DNA from: Salinigranum marinum
GTDB lineage: Archaea; Halobacteriota; Halobacteria; Halobacteriales; Haloferacaceae
DNA: 64,000 nucleotides
Reading direction: 5' to 3'
Assembly: GCF_024228675.1 (NCBI RefSeq)
Contig: NZ_CP100461.1
Coordinates: 2,849,398 to 2,913,397 of the forward strand
Below the pieces are notes generated by a model. It worked only from the letters and a program-made list of their open reading frames with translations, was not told the DNA's origin and did no database searches. Below are positions 44,334-54,312 of this stretch, piece by piece (position 1 is the first letter of the stretch; every line of letters begins with the position of its first letter). The position numbers were made by a program, and so were the translations under genes.

Positions 44334-45399
44334 AGGGTGTCATAGAAGAGTTCTCACACCGTGATCACGGTACTTCCCGGATTGTCTCCACGTTCGTAGT
44401 TGGTGATTGCGACGACGAGGCGAAGGCACAGGGCGAGAAATACCTGCGCCCGTGCGTGGACGCGGCCTCGGGCGTGCGTTCGCCCGAGGCCGCAGTCCTT
44501 CACTGATTCGTTGGTTCGTTCGACTCCACTACGGCGGTTGTACGTCTCATCCAACGTGGACTGCTTCAACTGAACGTCCTCGCCGTGTTCGGTGATGCGG
44601 TCTTCGACCCTGTACTCAATGTCTTTCGGGTCATCAGCGTTCCGGGCGTTGTATGGAGCGACTGGCACGACCCCTGCGGTCAGCAGGTGGTCGTGCCAGT
44701 CGAGCGTGTCGTAGGCGCTGTCACCGACCATCCAGATCGGTGTGGCGACGGCGAGCGCGTCACGCGTGACGCGCATCGCCGTCTCTTCTGGCGCTTGCTT
44801 ACTCTCGGTGAACTCCGCTCCGATCGGGATCTTTTGCCCGGTCGAGACGATCGTACAGCCGTAGCCGTAGTAGTACTCGTCGTCGGTTGGATCGTAGCAC
44901 TTTGAGGCGTCTGGATCGGCGGGCATCGCCCTCACGTCTGTTGAATCGATACAGTAGGTCAAGTCGAGCAGGCCGCGCCGGGCGGCCTGCTCGACGAGGT
45001 GGTCGAACACCTTGTCAACGACGTGTTCAAGATCGGTGAGAAAGCGATCGACCGCGTCTCTCGACGGCGGTCGATCGAATCCACAGCTCAGCCAGACGAC
45101 CGTGTTCCGAAGCTCTCGTTCAACGGGACGAATGCCGTAGATGTCCTTGTAGTAGCAGTGGAGAAAGCCACGCATCAGTTCTGGTGGTTCGTGGTCTCGT
45201 GTTCGCCCCGTCTTCGCCGGGGCGAACACGTCGAACTCTTCGAGAAACTCGAAAGAGAGGTGCTCGAACAGCGCTAGCGTCTCTGTCTCCACGGCATTGA
45301 AGAACGAGTCTACCGAAGGATCATCTTGCAGGGTCGCTGAACTCATCCACCTCAGCGTTCACCCTGCTCTTTGGTGTGCTAATCGTTCTATGACACCCT
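44334..45399 (-). mobile_element. IS5-superfamily insertion sequence (ISH11-sized)
   Basis: 1066 bp with perfect 14-bp inverted ends AGGGTGTCATAGAA / TTCTATGACACCCT (imperfect similarity extends further) and an 8-bp target duplication CTCTATGG (44326-44333 and 45400-45407). It splits the methylase after codon Gly of HCLYG. Size resembles ISH11 as I remember it, but the subgroup is uncertain. Excision in silico restores the frame. Confidence 0.9.
44354..45346 (-). CDS. Transposase of the IS at 44334-45399 (IS4/IS5 superfamily)
   Basis: A 330-residue DDE transposase: the first Asp probably in LTYCIDSTDVRAMPADPD, the second in WMVGDSAYDTLDWHDHL and the Glu in YNRRSGVERTNESVKDC (an IS4-type Y-R-E motif). 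It covers almost the whole element. The frame is complete. Family placement between IS4 and IS5 groups needs a comparison I cannot run. Confidence 0.9.
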   Translation of the reverse strand: MSSATLQDDPSVDSFFNAVETETLALFEHLSFEFLEEFDVFAPAKTGRTRDHEPPELMRGFLHCYYKDIYGIRPVERELRNTVVWLSCGFDRPPSRDAVDRFLTDLEHVVDKVFDHLVEQAARRGLLDLTYCIDSTDVRAMPADPDASKCYDPTDDEYYYGYGCTIVSTGQKIPIGAEFTESKQAPEETAMRVTRDALAVATPIWMVGDSAYDTLDWHDHLLTAGVVPVAPYNARNADDPKDIEYRVEDRITEHGEDVQLKQSTLDETYNRRSGVERTNESVKDCGLGRTHARGRVHARAQVFLALCLRLVVAITNYERGDNPGSTVITV

Positions 45400-47672
45400 C
45401 TCTATGGTGTAGACCTGAATCCGATGGCCGTTGAGTTAGCGAAAGTCAGCTTATGGATCAATTCGGCAGTTGAAGATAAACCTTTGAGTTTCCTTGATCA
45501 TCGAATCAAGCAAGGTAACTCATTAATCGGAACGACCCCTGAGTTGATGAGCCAGGGGGTTCCCGTTGATGCGTATGACACTTCGAGCGGACGAGATTGG
45601 CACAAAGGTAACGAAATTCGCAGGAGAGTTAGAAAGGAAAATGACAACGTTGATGATCAGCAACAGCAGGTCCGGTTGGATCGTCAATGGGGAGAGGTAG
45701 ATGACGATTATGTTAGTCTTGCAGAACAGCTCGAGCAAGCGGACGAGATAAAAATAGAAGACGTACAAGAAAAAGAGCGAATCTATCGAGAATTCCGTAA
45801 CGAGGACACCTTTCAACGAGAAAAGTTAGCCCATGATGTGTGGACTTCCGCTTTTTATTGGCCCCTTGATGGGTCAGCGGATGAATACCCAACACCCAAC
45901 ACTATCGAGCATATTCGCCTTGATCCACCTGAGCCATCTGATAAGCCAATTGATGAACTGACTGGGTTACAGGGGCTTCAAGTTAGAGCATCGAAAATTG
46001 CAGATGAAGAATCGTTCTTTCATTGGCCGTTAGAATTCCCGGCCGTTTTCTCAGATGGAGGGTTTGATTGCATGATTGGAAATCCTCCGTGGGAATCTTT
46101 AGAAATGCGAGTAGGTGAATTCTTTGGAGTTAGAAAGCCAGAGATTGCTACCGCAGGAACACGGTCAAAGCGTCAAAAAATGATCCAAGAGCTAAAAGAA
46201 ACGGATCCAAAACTCTTTAGCGAATACAAGAGTGCTAAATCGAATATTGAAAGTCGTGTGTCTTTCATTAAAGAAAGTGGAAGATATCCTACAACGAGCC
46301 ATGGGATGATAAATACATATGCACCATTTGCGGAATTAGCAACGGATTATATCAGTGGCTACGGCCGATCTGGAATTATAGTTCCTACTTCTCTGGTAAC
46401 TAGTTCTGATACTCAAGAGTATTTCCAGAAGTTACTAGACGGTGACCGATTAGTTAGTCTGCACGATTTTGAAAACCGACGTGGACTCTTCCCAGAGGTC
46501 GATAGCAGGTATAAGTTTAGCCTTTTAACAATCTGTGGGAAAAGAGAAAATATTGAAGAATTCGAGCTGAGTTTCTACTTACATACAACTCAAGAGTTGG
46601 GTGAGGAAGCCAGTAAAATAAATATGACTAGAGAAGAGATAGTAGCTTTAAATCCTAATACAAAGACGTGCCCAATATTTAGAAACAAAGACGAAGCCGA
46701 AACAACTGTCAAAATATATGGAAATGTTGGGTCATTCATTGATCAAACCGCAGAGGAGGAAAACCCCTGGGGGGTTGAAACTCAACGGATGTTTCACCAG
46801 TCAGATGACTCTGGTCTATTCAAAACAAAGGACGAGTTAGATATAGTAGATCAACAGACAGTCATTAGAACTCATGAAAATGAAAAATACATTCGATTTT
46901 ACGAATCTAAGTATATGCATCAATACGACCATCGATTTGCTACATATTATGGAGTAGAGTCAGGCGACTTAGATAGTGCAAAGCCCCAAAGATTGCCTCG
47001 GGACGTGAAGGACGACCCAGATATATTCGTAGTCCCTCGATACTGGATCCCGCTCGACAGCTATGAGACAAAAAGTGGTGAAGACTGGCATTTAGCTCTA
47101 CGTAAGATCACTAATCCAACCAACGAAAGAACGGTTATTTCAACAATATTGCCAAAAGTCGCCACCGGGAACTCCATGACCCACATTATAAATGCTGAAA
47201 TTGAGGATGCACTCCTCCTCATGTGTTCGTTTAACAGCTTTGTGCTCGACTATGTAGCTAGACAAAAGTTGGGGGGGAATAATCTGAGTCAATTTATCAC
47301 GAAACAACTTCCTATCCCATCACCGGAGCGCTTCGAAAATATTTATTATCAGGAAAGGCCAGTAGGAAAAAAGTTACAAGAACTTGCCACTCAACTGGTT
47401 TTTAACGCACATGACTTGAATGTCATTTCGGACAAAAATATGGATGACATTGTTGAGTACAATAAGCCGGCTGGGAGGCAGAGAGAGGAAATTAGGATTG
47501 AGATCGAGGCGATTATGTGTCATATTTACGATATTTGTGAAGATGATTTCACAAAAATATTTGATTCATTCACCCAGATTAAAAAACGGGATGAGAAAAA
47601 CCATGGATACTTCAAAACCCGAGACGATATTAAAGAAAAATATCACGAAATAGAACAAAAATTGACATTCAA

Positions 47673-48212
47673 TTAGCTAAGAGGTAGTTCACTTACTAAA
47701 TTCTCCATCGATTTGTCGGCATTCGCGGTACTAGACTCTCCAGTTAGTATTATTTTCCCGGTTCTAAAGATCATAAATGTGCCACTTGCATAGGCCGGTT
47801 TATAGAAAATACACTGTGATTGTTCCGGGTTATATTTTGTTTCCCCACATTGTAGTCTATCAAGTAAAACACTGAGCTCAAATTCAGAGGGAAGTTGCTC
47901 TACAAAGACTAGGTTTCGTATTTCAAAGCAATCCTTCTGGTCAATCGTCCAGTCTTGTAGGACATTATTCATTTCACTTTTCAACCGGTCACTGGTCTTT
48001 TGTAGCTCCTCAATTGAACTAGCTCCCGCAATGTTGTATTTTCCTGTTCTAAACAATAGGACGGTGGCCCCATCTGGGTCAAACAATAATTTTAGTGCAG
48101 GATGATACTCTGGATCATAAGTTGTCTTATGACATTCCAGTTCCTTCTGAAGTTGTGCCAGATCCAGTTCTATGTATAGATTCCCTCCTCCAACAGCGTT
48201 CACTAATTCCAT
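47673..48212 (-). CDS. Divergent TATA-binding-protein homologue (second of pair)
   Basis: A 179-residue protein spanning just the two TBP repeats. Repeat 1: MELVNAVGGGNLYIELDL, YDPEYHPALKL and TVLLFRTGKYNIAGASS. Repeat 2: KYNPEQSQCIFYK and FMIFRTGKIILTGESS. These correspond to the saddle strands and the xFxSGKxxxTG motif of TBP. Of the four DNA-kinking Phe positions, the two in the FRTGK strands are kept and the two at QF-P are replaced (H and S). Its stop overlaps that of the methylase gene (convergent). It follows the other TBP homologue by 63 bp. Promoter binding or TBP mimicry is inference. Confidence 0.82.
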   Translation of the reverse strand: MELVNAVGGGNLYIELDLAQLQKELECHKTTYDPEYHPALKLLFDPDGATVLLFRTGKYNIAGASSIEELQKTSDRLKSEMNNVLQDWTIDQKDCFEIRNLVFVEQLPSEFELSVLLDRLQCGETKYNPEQSQCIFYKPAYASGTFMIFRTGKIILTGESSTANADKSMENLVSELPLS

Positions 48213-48275
48213 GGAGAGTTGCCTCTATTAGCCAGATTCTGTTTTGTCATTATATTAATATTTATTCACGAACAT

Positions 48276-48866
48276 TCACCCGAAGCGACGAAGCTGAGAT
48301 CTGAGTTCGTCTATTGCATCTTTAGCATTTTTACGCGACCGGTCTCCAGTATATATGATGCTGCCTGTTCTAGAAATCATAAATACACCTCTATGATTCT
48401 CGGGGTCATATTTTAACTGGGGAAACTGCTCCGGCTCATACTCCACGGAACCTGGATTCAGATGCTCATATAGCTCATTGAGATCTATTTCGTATCCTAA
48501 CTCAGATTTGAATACCAGATAACGAACCTCAAAATCACTGTTTTCTGGATATATAATTAACTTCGCGATATATTCTCTTAGTCTCTGGAACGCTTGCCGT
48601 AAGTCTTGAATACTATTTGCTCCTGCGATCGAGAATGCACCTGTCCTGTAGAGAATTATGGTTGGGCCCTCTTCACTCAACTGAAAACATAGATTAGAGG
48701 CTACCTCTGGGTCGTATTGTATATTGAGTATATCATTACGCTTGGCAATAGACGGAAGGTCAACTTCCACGCCTAAGTCTCCCCCTCCAACCGCGTTAAC
48801 CAGGTGGGTCATCGAATGTTGATATACCTCGCGTAAGGTTATACCGTTTGTTGATGAGTGATCCAT
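48276..48866 (-). CDS. Divergent TATA-binding-protein homologue (first of pair)
   Basis: A 196-residue protein with two TBP repeats after a roughly 18-residue N-terminal extension. Repeat 1: THLVNAVGGGDLGVEVDL, QYDPEVASNLCF, TIILYRTGAFSIAGANS. Repeat 2: VEYEPEQFPQLKYDP and FMISRTGSIIYTGDRS. The DNA-intercalating Phe positions are A, Y, F and S, so three of four differ from canonical TBP (Y is conservative). A start at ATG 48812 (MTHLVNAVGGG) would match its sister exactly; I keep 48866 with reservation. It diverges from the large DUF1998 helicase about 150 bp away. Confidence 0.8.
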   Translation of the reverse strand: MDHSSTNGITLREVYQHSMTHLVNAVGGGDLGVEVDLPSIAKRNDILNIQYDPEVASNLCFQLSEEGPTIILYRTGAFSIAGANSIQDLRQAFQRLREYIAKLIIYPENSDFEVRYLVFKSELGYEIDLNELYEHLNPGSVEYEPEQFPQLKYDPENHRGVFMISRTGSIIYTGDRSRKNAKDAIDELRSQLRRFG

Positions 48867-49014
48867 CCGTGTTCGGATAGCTCTGTCCCCACCAACGTCC
48901 GATGTAGAGGGTTCATGAACGCACACTCTGAGGCTCAACTATCGAGTGTCAAATCGAATCCTAGACAGGAGCACTGCGGGTGAACTTTTTCAGACTGTGC
49001 ATTCATTCTAGGGT

Positions 49015-52000
49015 ATGTCCACAGTTCTCAATCCTTTTGAGGCTCTTGAACAGGTCCAATCCTCATATCAGTCGTATGTTGAGACGTTCCAGAACGTAGA
49101 TGACAGCATTATCGAGTCCTGGATCGAAGACCGCGTTCGAACGGGCAAAGTGCTTTGGAAGGAGCCATTTGTCCAACTGAACCAGCGATTCGAACACGGC
49201 GATACACTCGAACAGTTCGTTGCCGATGGTGAACTCCACGAGGGAGTTTTAGACATCTTCACTGGGCGAGAAGGGAAACCCATCGAACCCTACAAGCACC
49301 AGACTGAGGCGATCCACTCCATTCAGGCAGGGAACAACACCATCGTCTCCACGGGCACGGGGTCGGGGAAGAGCTTCGCATTCGGTATCCCGATCGTAAG
49401 CCACTGCCTCGAAGCCCAGGAACGCGGCGAGGACGGAGTCAAGGCAGTCATCGTCTACCCGATGAATGCACTTGCCAACTCCCAATACGAGGACTTCGCC
49501 GAACGTCTCGACGGCACTGGTCTCCGTCTCGGACTCTACACGGGCGATACCCCGCACAATCCTGACAGCGAGGCCGAGTTCCTCCGGCAGTTCGGCCGCG
49601 AGGAGGCGTACGACTCCGAGGTCGTCTCTCGGGAAGAGATGCAGAACGATCCCCCGGACATCCTGATGACGAACTACGTCATGCTCGACCTCATCCTTAC
49701 CAGGCATGACGACAAGAAGCTCTTCCCGGAGATGCACGAAGGAGCTTTGCAGTATCTCGTCCTCGACGAGATCCACACCTACACCGGGCAGCAGGGAGCT
49801 GACGTCGCCGCACTCATCCGCCGACTGAAACAGAACACGGGGAGCATCGGCGACCTCACCTGTATTGGAACCTCTGCGACCGTTCAGAGCGAAGAAGGCA
49901 TCGACGCAAACGAGGAGATCGCCGACTTCACCGGCCGGATGTTCGGTGCCCCCGTCGACTCAGAAAACGTCGTCCGCGAGTCACACTATCCGCTCGGGCT
50001 CACGGCTGATGAGGAGCTCCCACCCACAGTGAAAGTCACCGCATCGGATATTGAGGGGTTCAGCGGGACTCTCGACTCCGCGCTTGATCTCACGGAGAAG
50101 CTACTGGATCGCTCGCTGATACCCGCTGAGACTGAAGACGAGGAATCCCTCGGGAGTGTGCTGGCAGGCCATCCCGCTATCGAATTCCTCGACACAGAAC
50201 TCAGCAACCAGAGCCAACAGATATTCGCCGGCGATGAAGCCGGGGAGGTGGAGGACCTCGTCGCTCGCTATCAGAAGGAGCACCGCCCGGATGAGTCTCG
50301 CGAGGCGATCGAACGGGAGCTCCAGGCGGCGTTGCTCGTCGGAACGGTCGGCACAACCGCGGTTCAGGGAGAGCAGCAACCGATTTTCGTTCCCAAGCTT
50401 CACTCGTTCTTCAGTCAAGGGAGTGGTCTCGTCGCGTGTATCTCAGAGGACGCATTCGACTCGGAAACACCCCACCTCAGTGACGCTGGGGACGTGGAGT
50501 GTCGGGTGTGTGCGGAAGAAGAAGATCGTCGGCGTGACGCATATCCGCTATCGTTCTGTCGTGGCTGCGGACAGGAGTTTTACACTGTAACCATTGACGA
50601 AGACGGCCACGTATCGCAGGGAACTCTGAGCAACTTCGTCGACACGGAGGAGGACGAGCGAGCGGTATACCTGATGCAAGGCGATTGGGACTCAGACGGG
50701 ACCTCTCTCCCGGACGAGTGGTTGACCGAAGAGGGACTGCTCAAAGACACGTATAGAGAGGCTGAGCCCAGTAAAGCGACATATTTCCCGGATAATAACC
50801 GACTTACGCAGGGTCGCCCGGAAGAAGGGCAGTTCGAGGATGGCATGTTCGCGGGCCAGGGTGTCGACGTCACTATCGTCGAGTCACCGTTCCTGTTCTG
50901 TCCGAACTGCGGCGTCCACTACACTCGCCGTGTGAAGAACGAATTCAACAAGCTGTTCACCTTCGGCACGGTCGGCCGTTCGACGGCGACTGACGTGCTT
51001 GTCGGGAATACGATGCGGAACCTTCCGGAGGACCAACAGAAGACGATCGCGTTCTCCGACAATCGCCAGGATACTGCCCTCCAGGCAGCACACCTCAACA
51101 ATCTGTACCAGCGTGTTCGGTTTCGCCGAGCGCTCTACACAGCACTCCGTGAGCATCGGGGATCCATCGGACTGACCAGTCTGGGTGATCGAATCTTCGA
51201 CGTGCTGGAGGACTACGACTCATTACCACCGGCCATTGACACTGGAATGTTCGGTCCATCTGCCGACCAGCGCGAGCGATACAGCAACTACCTGCTATTC
51301 AACGCGATACTCGAACTCGGCCGCGGCCAGCAGCGGACGCAGCAGAGTCTCGAAGACGTCGGTCTACTGGACATCGAATACGAAAACCTCGACCGCCTCG
51401 CCCAACATGACGAGGTCTGGGAGGGCATCTCGAAACTCGAGACAGCCGACCCAGCCGTGCGGGAAGAGTATGTCCACGGGGTGCTGGATATCTTTCGACG
51501 GAGCAACGCCGTCGACCACGAGAGTACGCTGACCTATACCAATTTCCGGCGGGAGGTTATCAGTAAACTCGACGACGAGGTTCACTTCCACGGACAGGAG
51601 TATTTCAACTTCCCAGTAGGGTACAGCGACACCGCAAACACGGACGGTCCGAACCGTGTTCGCCGACTCACGCATCCGCGTTCACGACACGTCAAGTGGA
51701 CGACGCGGGCTCTCAACGTTGACACCGACACTGCCGCTGAGATCATCACCGCTGTCGTAGACGTCATCAGTGACAAGGAGATCCTTAAGCTGCTAAATCA
51801 GCATTCGCTCCAGTACACCGGAAAGGTGTATATGCTCAATCACAGCGCGGTCAGAGTTACTGAGGCCGACTCCAGCGATGTTCGCGTCTGCCCGAAGTGT
51901 GGGACACCGACTACGAGGTCCGAACTCAACGTCTGCCTGAACTACAGCTGCGGGTCGATGACCCCGGAAGAGACCGAGCTTGAGCACTCGTACTTCTACG

Positions 52001-54312
52001 ATCTCTACACCGAGACGTTCGATGAAGCTGTGGACATCCTCGCCGGAGAACACAGCGGGCAAGTCGAGGGAGAGCAACGGAAAGAACTGGAGTCGAAGTT
52101 CCGAGAAGGTGAGGATATCAATACCATCGTCTGCACGCCGACGATGGAACTAGGGATCGACATCGGTGACCTATCCAACGTCTACATGCGGAACGTCCCC
52201 CCGAACCCGAGCAACTACGCGCAGCGCTCGGGTCGAGCCGGTCGCCAGAATCAGCCTTCGCTCGTCACAACCTTCTGCGGTCGGGGATTCGGCCGTGGCT
52301 CACACGACCAGTACTTCTACCGACACCCCGAACGGATTATTTCAGGGAAGATCAATCCGCCGACTTTCCTGCTGAACAACCAGGACCTCATCGTCTCCCA
52401 TATCAACGCACTCATCTTGGAGACGGTGAATTTGAAGCTCTTCGGGGCACCTGAACAGATTCTCTCTATCGAACCAGAGGACAACAACTACGAGGTCAAA
52501 CCCGACTATCGGGCAGACCTCCAGCGGGAGGTGGACACCAATCGGAGTGAGATCATCCAGGCCGTGAAGGATGCGTTCGCGCGTGAACGAGAGAATACTG
52601 AAGTCGGGGAGTGGCTGACCGACGACTTCATCGAAGACCGCGTGAACGAGTTCGTTGAGAACTTCGACAGTGCGTTCGATCCGTGGCGGCGAGAGTACAC
52701 GAGATTATGGAGGGAACGCCGTCGGCTCAACAACCTCCTCGGTACTGAGAGTGGTTCGTACCAGGACAAGCGCGAGCGTGACGCCATCGAGGAACGTCTG
52801 AACGACATGCGGGCTGGCGACAAGAGCTTCTACACCTACCAGTATCTCCGCTCACAAGGATTCCTGCCGAATTACGGCTTCCCCCGTCACAGCACGACGT
52901 TGACGTTCACTTCACGCGAGGATGATATCCAGCGAGACCAGACGCGGGCAATTAAGGAATTCGCACCTGGGAACCACGTGTACTATGACGGTGAACGGTT
53001 CGCAGTCCGCTACGCCCGTCCACGGACGGAGAACGCGGAACCGGTCACCAAGCACATGCGCATTTGCTCGGAGTGTGAGGCAATTCTGATGGGTGACGAA
53101 GCCAGGGAAGCGGCCGCGTGCGTTGCGTGTGGCTCGTCGTTCGACGGAACACACTCGAATCCGGATGCGATGGAATTCCCCGATCAGCACGCACGGCCGG
53201 AGGAGTACATCACGAGCGACGAGGAGGAACGCCGACGGCAGGGGTACAACATCGATAGCTACTACGAGCAGACCGACCGCGTCGAGGAGTACAGCCTCAC
53301 TGGCAGCGATGGACTGGAAGCACGAGTGACGTACGAGGCGAACGCGAACATCGTCATCGTCAACAGCGGCCTTCGTGACTCTGACGATGACGGACTCAAC
53401 GGATTCGCCCTCTGCATGGAGTGCAATCGCTGGTTGACGAGTGAGGACCAGATCGAGAAGCACGTCGGTGACGAGGGTAACTGCTACGCGAACGCGACAA
53501 GCGAAGTCATCCGACGTGACATCGAGCTCTACACCGAGGGAGGTCACGATACAATCACTCTGACCTCACCGCTACCTGCTGGTATCGATCATGACCGGAC
53601 CGAGGAATTCTACACGACGCTCAAAGAGTCGGTCTACCAAGGTATCCTCAGGGCCTTCGACCTCGATGAGGAAGAACTGGAAACCTTCGTGAAACCAGCG
53701 ACCGACCACGGCTTGCTTACTATCGTCATCTACGAGACAAGCGAAGGCGGGGCGGGTGCGTTGCACTCCCTAATGGAAGAGGCCCGGATGCGGCAGGCCT
53801 TCCGTGAGGCTCAGACGGTCCTCCATGGAGACCCCGATGACGAGGGATGTGAGCGGGCCTGTTACGAATGCCTTCTCTCGTTCTATAACCAGATGGAACA
53901 TGAACTTCTGGACCGCACCTTGGTCGGCTCTTGGTTGGAGTCGATGACCGTAGCCGATCTTGAGGCGGTAGCGACGGAGCCTGCAGTAGAGAAAGACTTC
54001 GACGCCCTCCTGGCTGCGTGTGACTCGGGGTTCGAGCGCGAGGTACTGCAGGAGATTCGGGACGGAGGGTTCGAACTACCTGACGCGGCTCAGCACACCA
54101 TATACGACGGCGACGAGCCAGTCGCAAAGCCGGACTTCTTCTATGAGCGCTCTGGCTCGTCGATTGCTGTATTCGTCGACGGCCCAGATCATCAGAAGGA
54201 TTACGTCAAAGAAGACGACGACAAGAAGCGTAATCGACTACGTCAGATGGGTTTCCGAGTCATAGCGGTCACCTCAACCGAAGACGTGGCGAAAAACTGG
54301 GATTCGATCTGA
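49015..54312 (+). CDS. DEAD/DUF1998 helicase fused to a Vsr/DUF559-like nuclease domain (DrmA/DrmB-like)
   Basis: A 1765-residue protein. RecA1 has Walker A STGTGSGKSFAFGIPI (about 118) and LVLDEIHTYTGQQGAD (about 247); motif III is IGTSATVQ. Zinc clusters include CRVCAEEED..FCRGCGQEF and FCPNCGVHY. RecA2 has TPTMELGIDIGDLSNVYMRN and YAQRSGRAGRQNQP. Further Cys pairs follow (CPKCGTPTTR, CSECEAILMG..CVACG). A DUF1998/MZB Cys cluster CERACYECLLSFYNQMEHEL (about 1610) precedes a C-terminal domain with AKPDFFYER, IAVFVDGPDHQ and KKRNRLRQMGFRVIAV, the DUF559/Vsr nuclease pattern. Classical DISARM has separate DrmA, DrmB and DrmC; here helicase, DUF1998 and nuclease are one chain. DruE or MrfA-type relatives are alternatives. 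Confidence 0.88.
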   Translation: MSTVLNPFEALEQVQSSYQSYVETFQNVDDSIIESWIEDRVRTGKVLWKEPFVQLNQRFEHGDTLEQFVADGELHEGVLDIFTGREGKPIEPYKHQTEAIHSIQAGNNTIVSTGTGSGKSFAFGIPIVSHCLEAQERGEDGVKAVIVYPMNALANSQYEDFAERLDGTGLRLGLYTGDTPHNPDSEAEFLRQFGREEAYDSEVVSREEMQNDPPDILMTNYVMLDLILTRHDDKKLFPEMHEGALQYLVLDEIHTYTGQQGADVAALIRRLKQNTGSIGDLTCIGTSATVQSEEGIDANEEIADFTGRMFGAPVDSENVVRESHYPLGLTADEELPPTVKVTASDIEGFSGTLDSALDLTEKLLDRSLIPAETEDEESLGSVLAGHPAIEFLDTELSNQSQQIFAGDEAGEVEDLVARYQKEHRPDESREAIERELQAALLVGTVGTTAVQGEQQPIFVPKLHSFFSQGSGLVACISEDAFDSETPHLSDAGDVECRVCAEEEDRRRDAYPLSFCRGCGQEFYTVTIDEDGHVSQGTLSNFVDTEEDERAVYLMQGDWDSDGTSLPDEWLTEEGLLKDTYREAEPSKATYFPDNNRLTQGRPEEGQFEDGMFAGQGVDVTIVESPFLFCPNCGVHYTRRVKNEFNKLFTFGTVGRSTATDVLVGNTMRNLPEDQQKTIAFSDNRQDTALQAAHLNNLYQRVRFRRALYTALREHRGSIGLTSLGDRIFDVLEDYDSLPPAIDTGMFGPSADQRERYSNYLLFNAILELGRGQQRTQQSLEDVGLLDIEYENLDRLAQHDEVWEGISKLETADPAVREEYVHGVLDIFRRSNAVDHESTLTYTNFRREVISKLDDEVHFHGQEYFNFPVGYSDTANTDGPNRVRRLTHPRSRHVKWTTRALNVDTDTAAEIITAVVDVISDKEILKLLNQHSLQYTGKVYMLNHSAVRVTEADSSDVRVCPKCGTPTTRSELNVCLNYSCGSMTPEETELEHSYFYDLYTETFDEAVDILAGEHSGQVEGEQRKELESKFREGEDINTIVCTPTMELGIDIGDLSNVYMRNVPPNPSNYAQRSGRAGRQNQPSLVTTFCGRGFGRGSHDQYFYRHPERIISGKINPPTFLLNNQDLIVSHINALILETVNLKLFGAPEQILSIEPEDNNYEVKPDYRADLQREVDTNRSEIIQAVKDAFARERENTEVGEWLTDDFIEDRVNEFVENFDSAFDPWRREYTRLWRERRRLNNLLGTESGSYQDKRERDAIEERLNDMRAGDKSFYTYQYLRSQGFLPNYGFPRHSTTLTFTSREDDIQRDQTRAIKEFAPGNHVYYDGERFAVRYARPRTENAEPVTKHMRICSECEAILMGDEAREAAACVACGSSFDGTHSNPDAMEFPDQHARPEEYITSDEEERRRQGYNIDSYYEQTDRVEEYSLTGSDGLEARVTYEANANIVIVNSGLRDSDDDGLNGFALCMECNRWLTSEDQIEKHVGDEGNCYANATSEVIRRDIELYTEGGHDTITLTSPLPAGIDHDRTEEFYTTLKESVYQGILRAFDLDEEELETFVKPATDHGLLTIVIYETSEGGAGALHSLMEEARMRQAFREAQTVLHGDPDDEGCERACYECLLSFYNQMEHELLDRTLVGSWLESMTVADLEAVATEPAVEKDFDALLAACDSGFEREVLQEIRDGGFELPDAAQHTIYDGDEPVAKPDFFYERSGSSIAVFVDGPDHQKDYVKEDDDKKRNRLRQMGFRVIAVTSTEDVAKNWDSI

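Larger units (their letters stand above)
41173..47676 (+). pseudogene. Eco57I/PglX-type N6-adenine methylase gene (DrmMI-like), split by two ISs
   Basis: Coding parts are 41173-41758, 43163-44333 and 45408-47676 (586 + 1171 + 2269 = 4026 nt, 1341 codons plus stop). Removing both ISs and one copy of each target duplication restores an uninterrupted frame, with joints NQD|WAVVTNGL and HCLYG|VDLNPMAVE. Motif I is ITVCDPACGSGAFLIAANN (about residue 537) and motif IV is DCMIGNPPWESLEM (about 810), so it is a gamma-type adenine methylase of the large PglX/DrmMI class that marks self DNA. In DISARM the methylase protects the host, so its loss with helicases intact is striking. The third part is markedly AT-rich. 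Confidence 0.92.

Noticed and set aside
41173-47676. Programmed frameshift or intein explanation for the split methylase
   Set aside because: Both gaps have complete ISs with inverted ends, transposase genes and exact target duplications.
38303-54312. Locus considered as BREX
   Set aside because: A PglX-type methylase is present, but no PglZ, BrxC, BrxA or BrxB was found; helicase types fit DISARM better.
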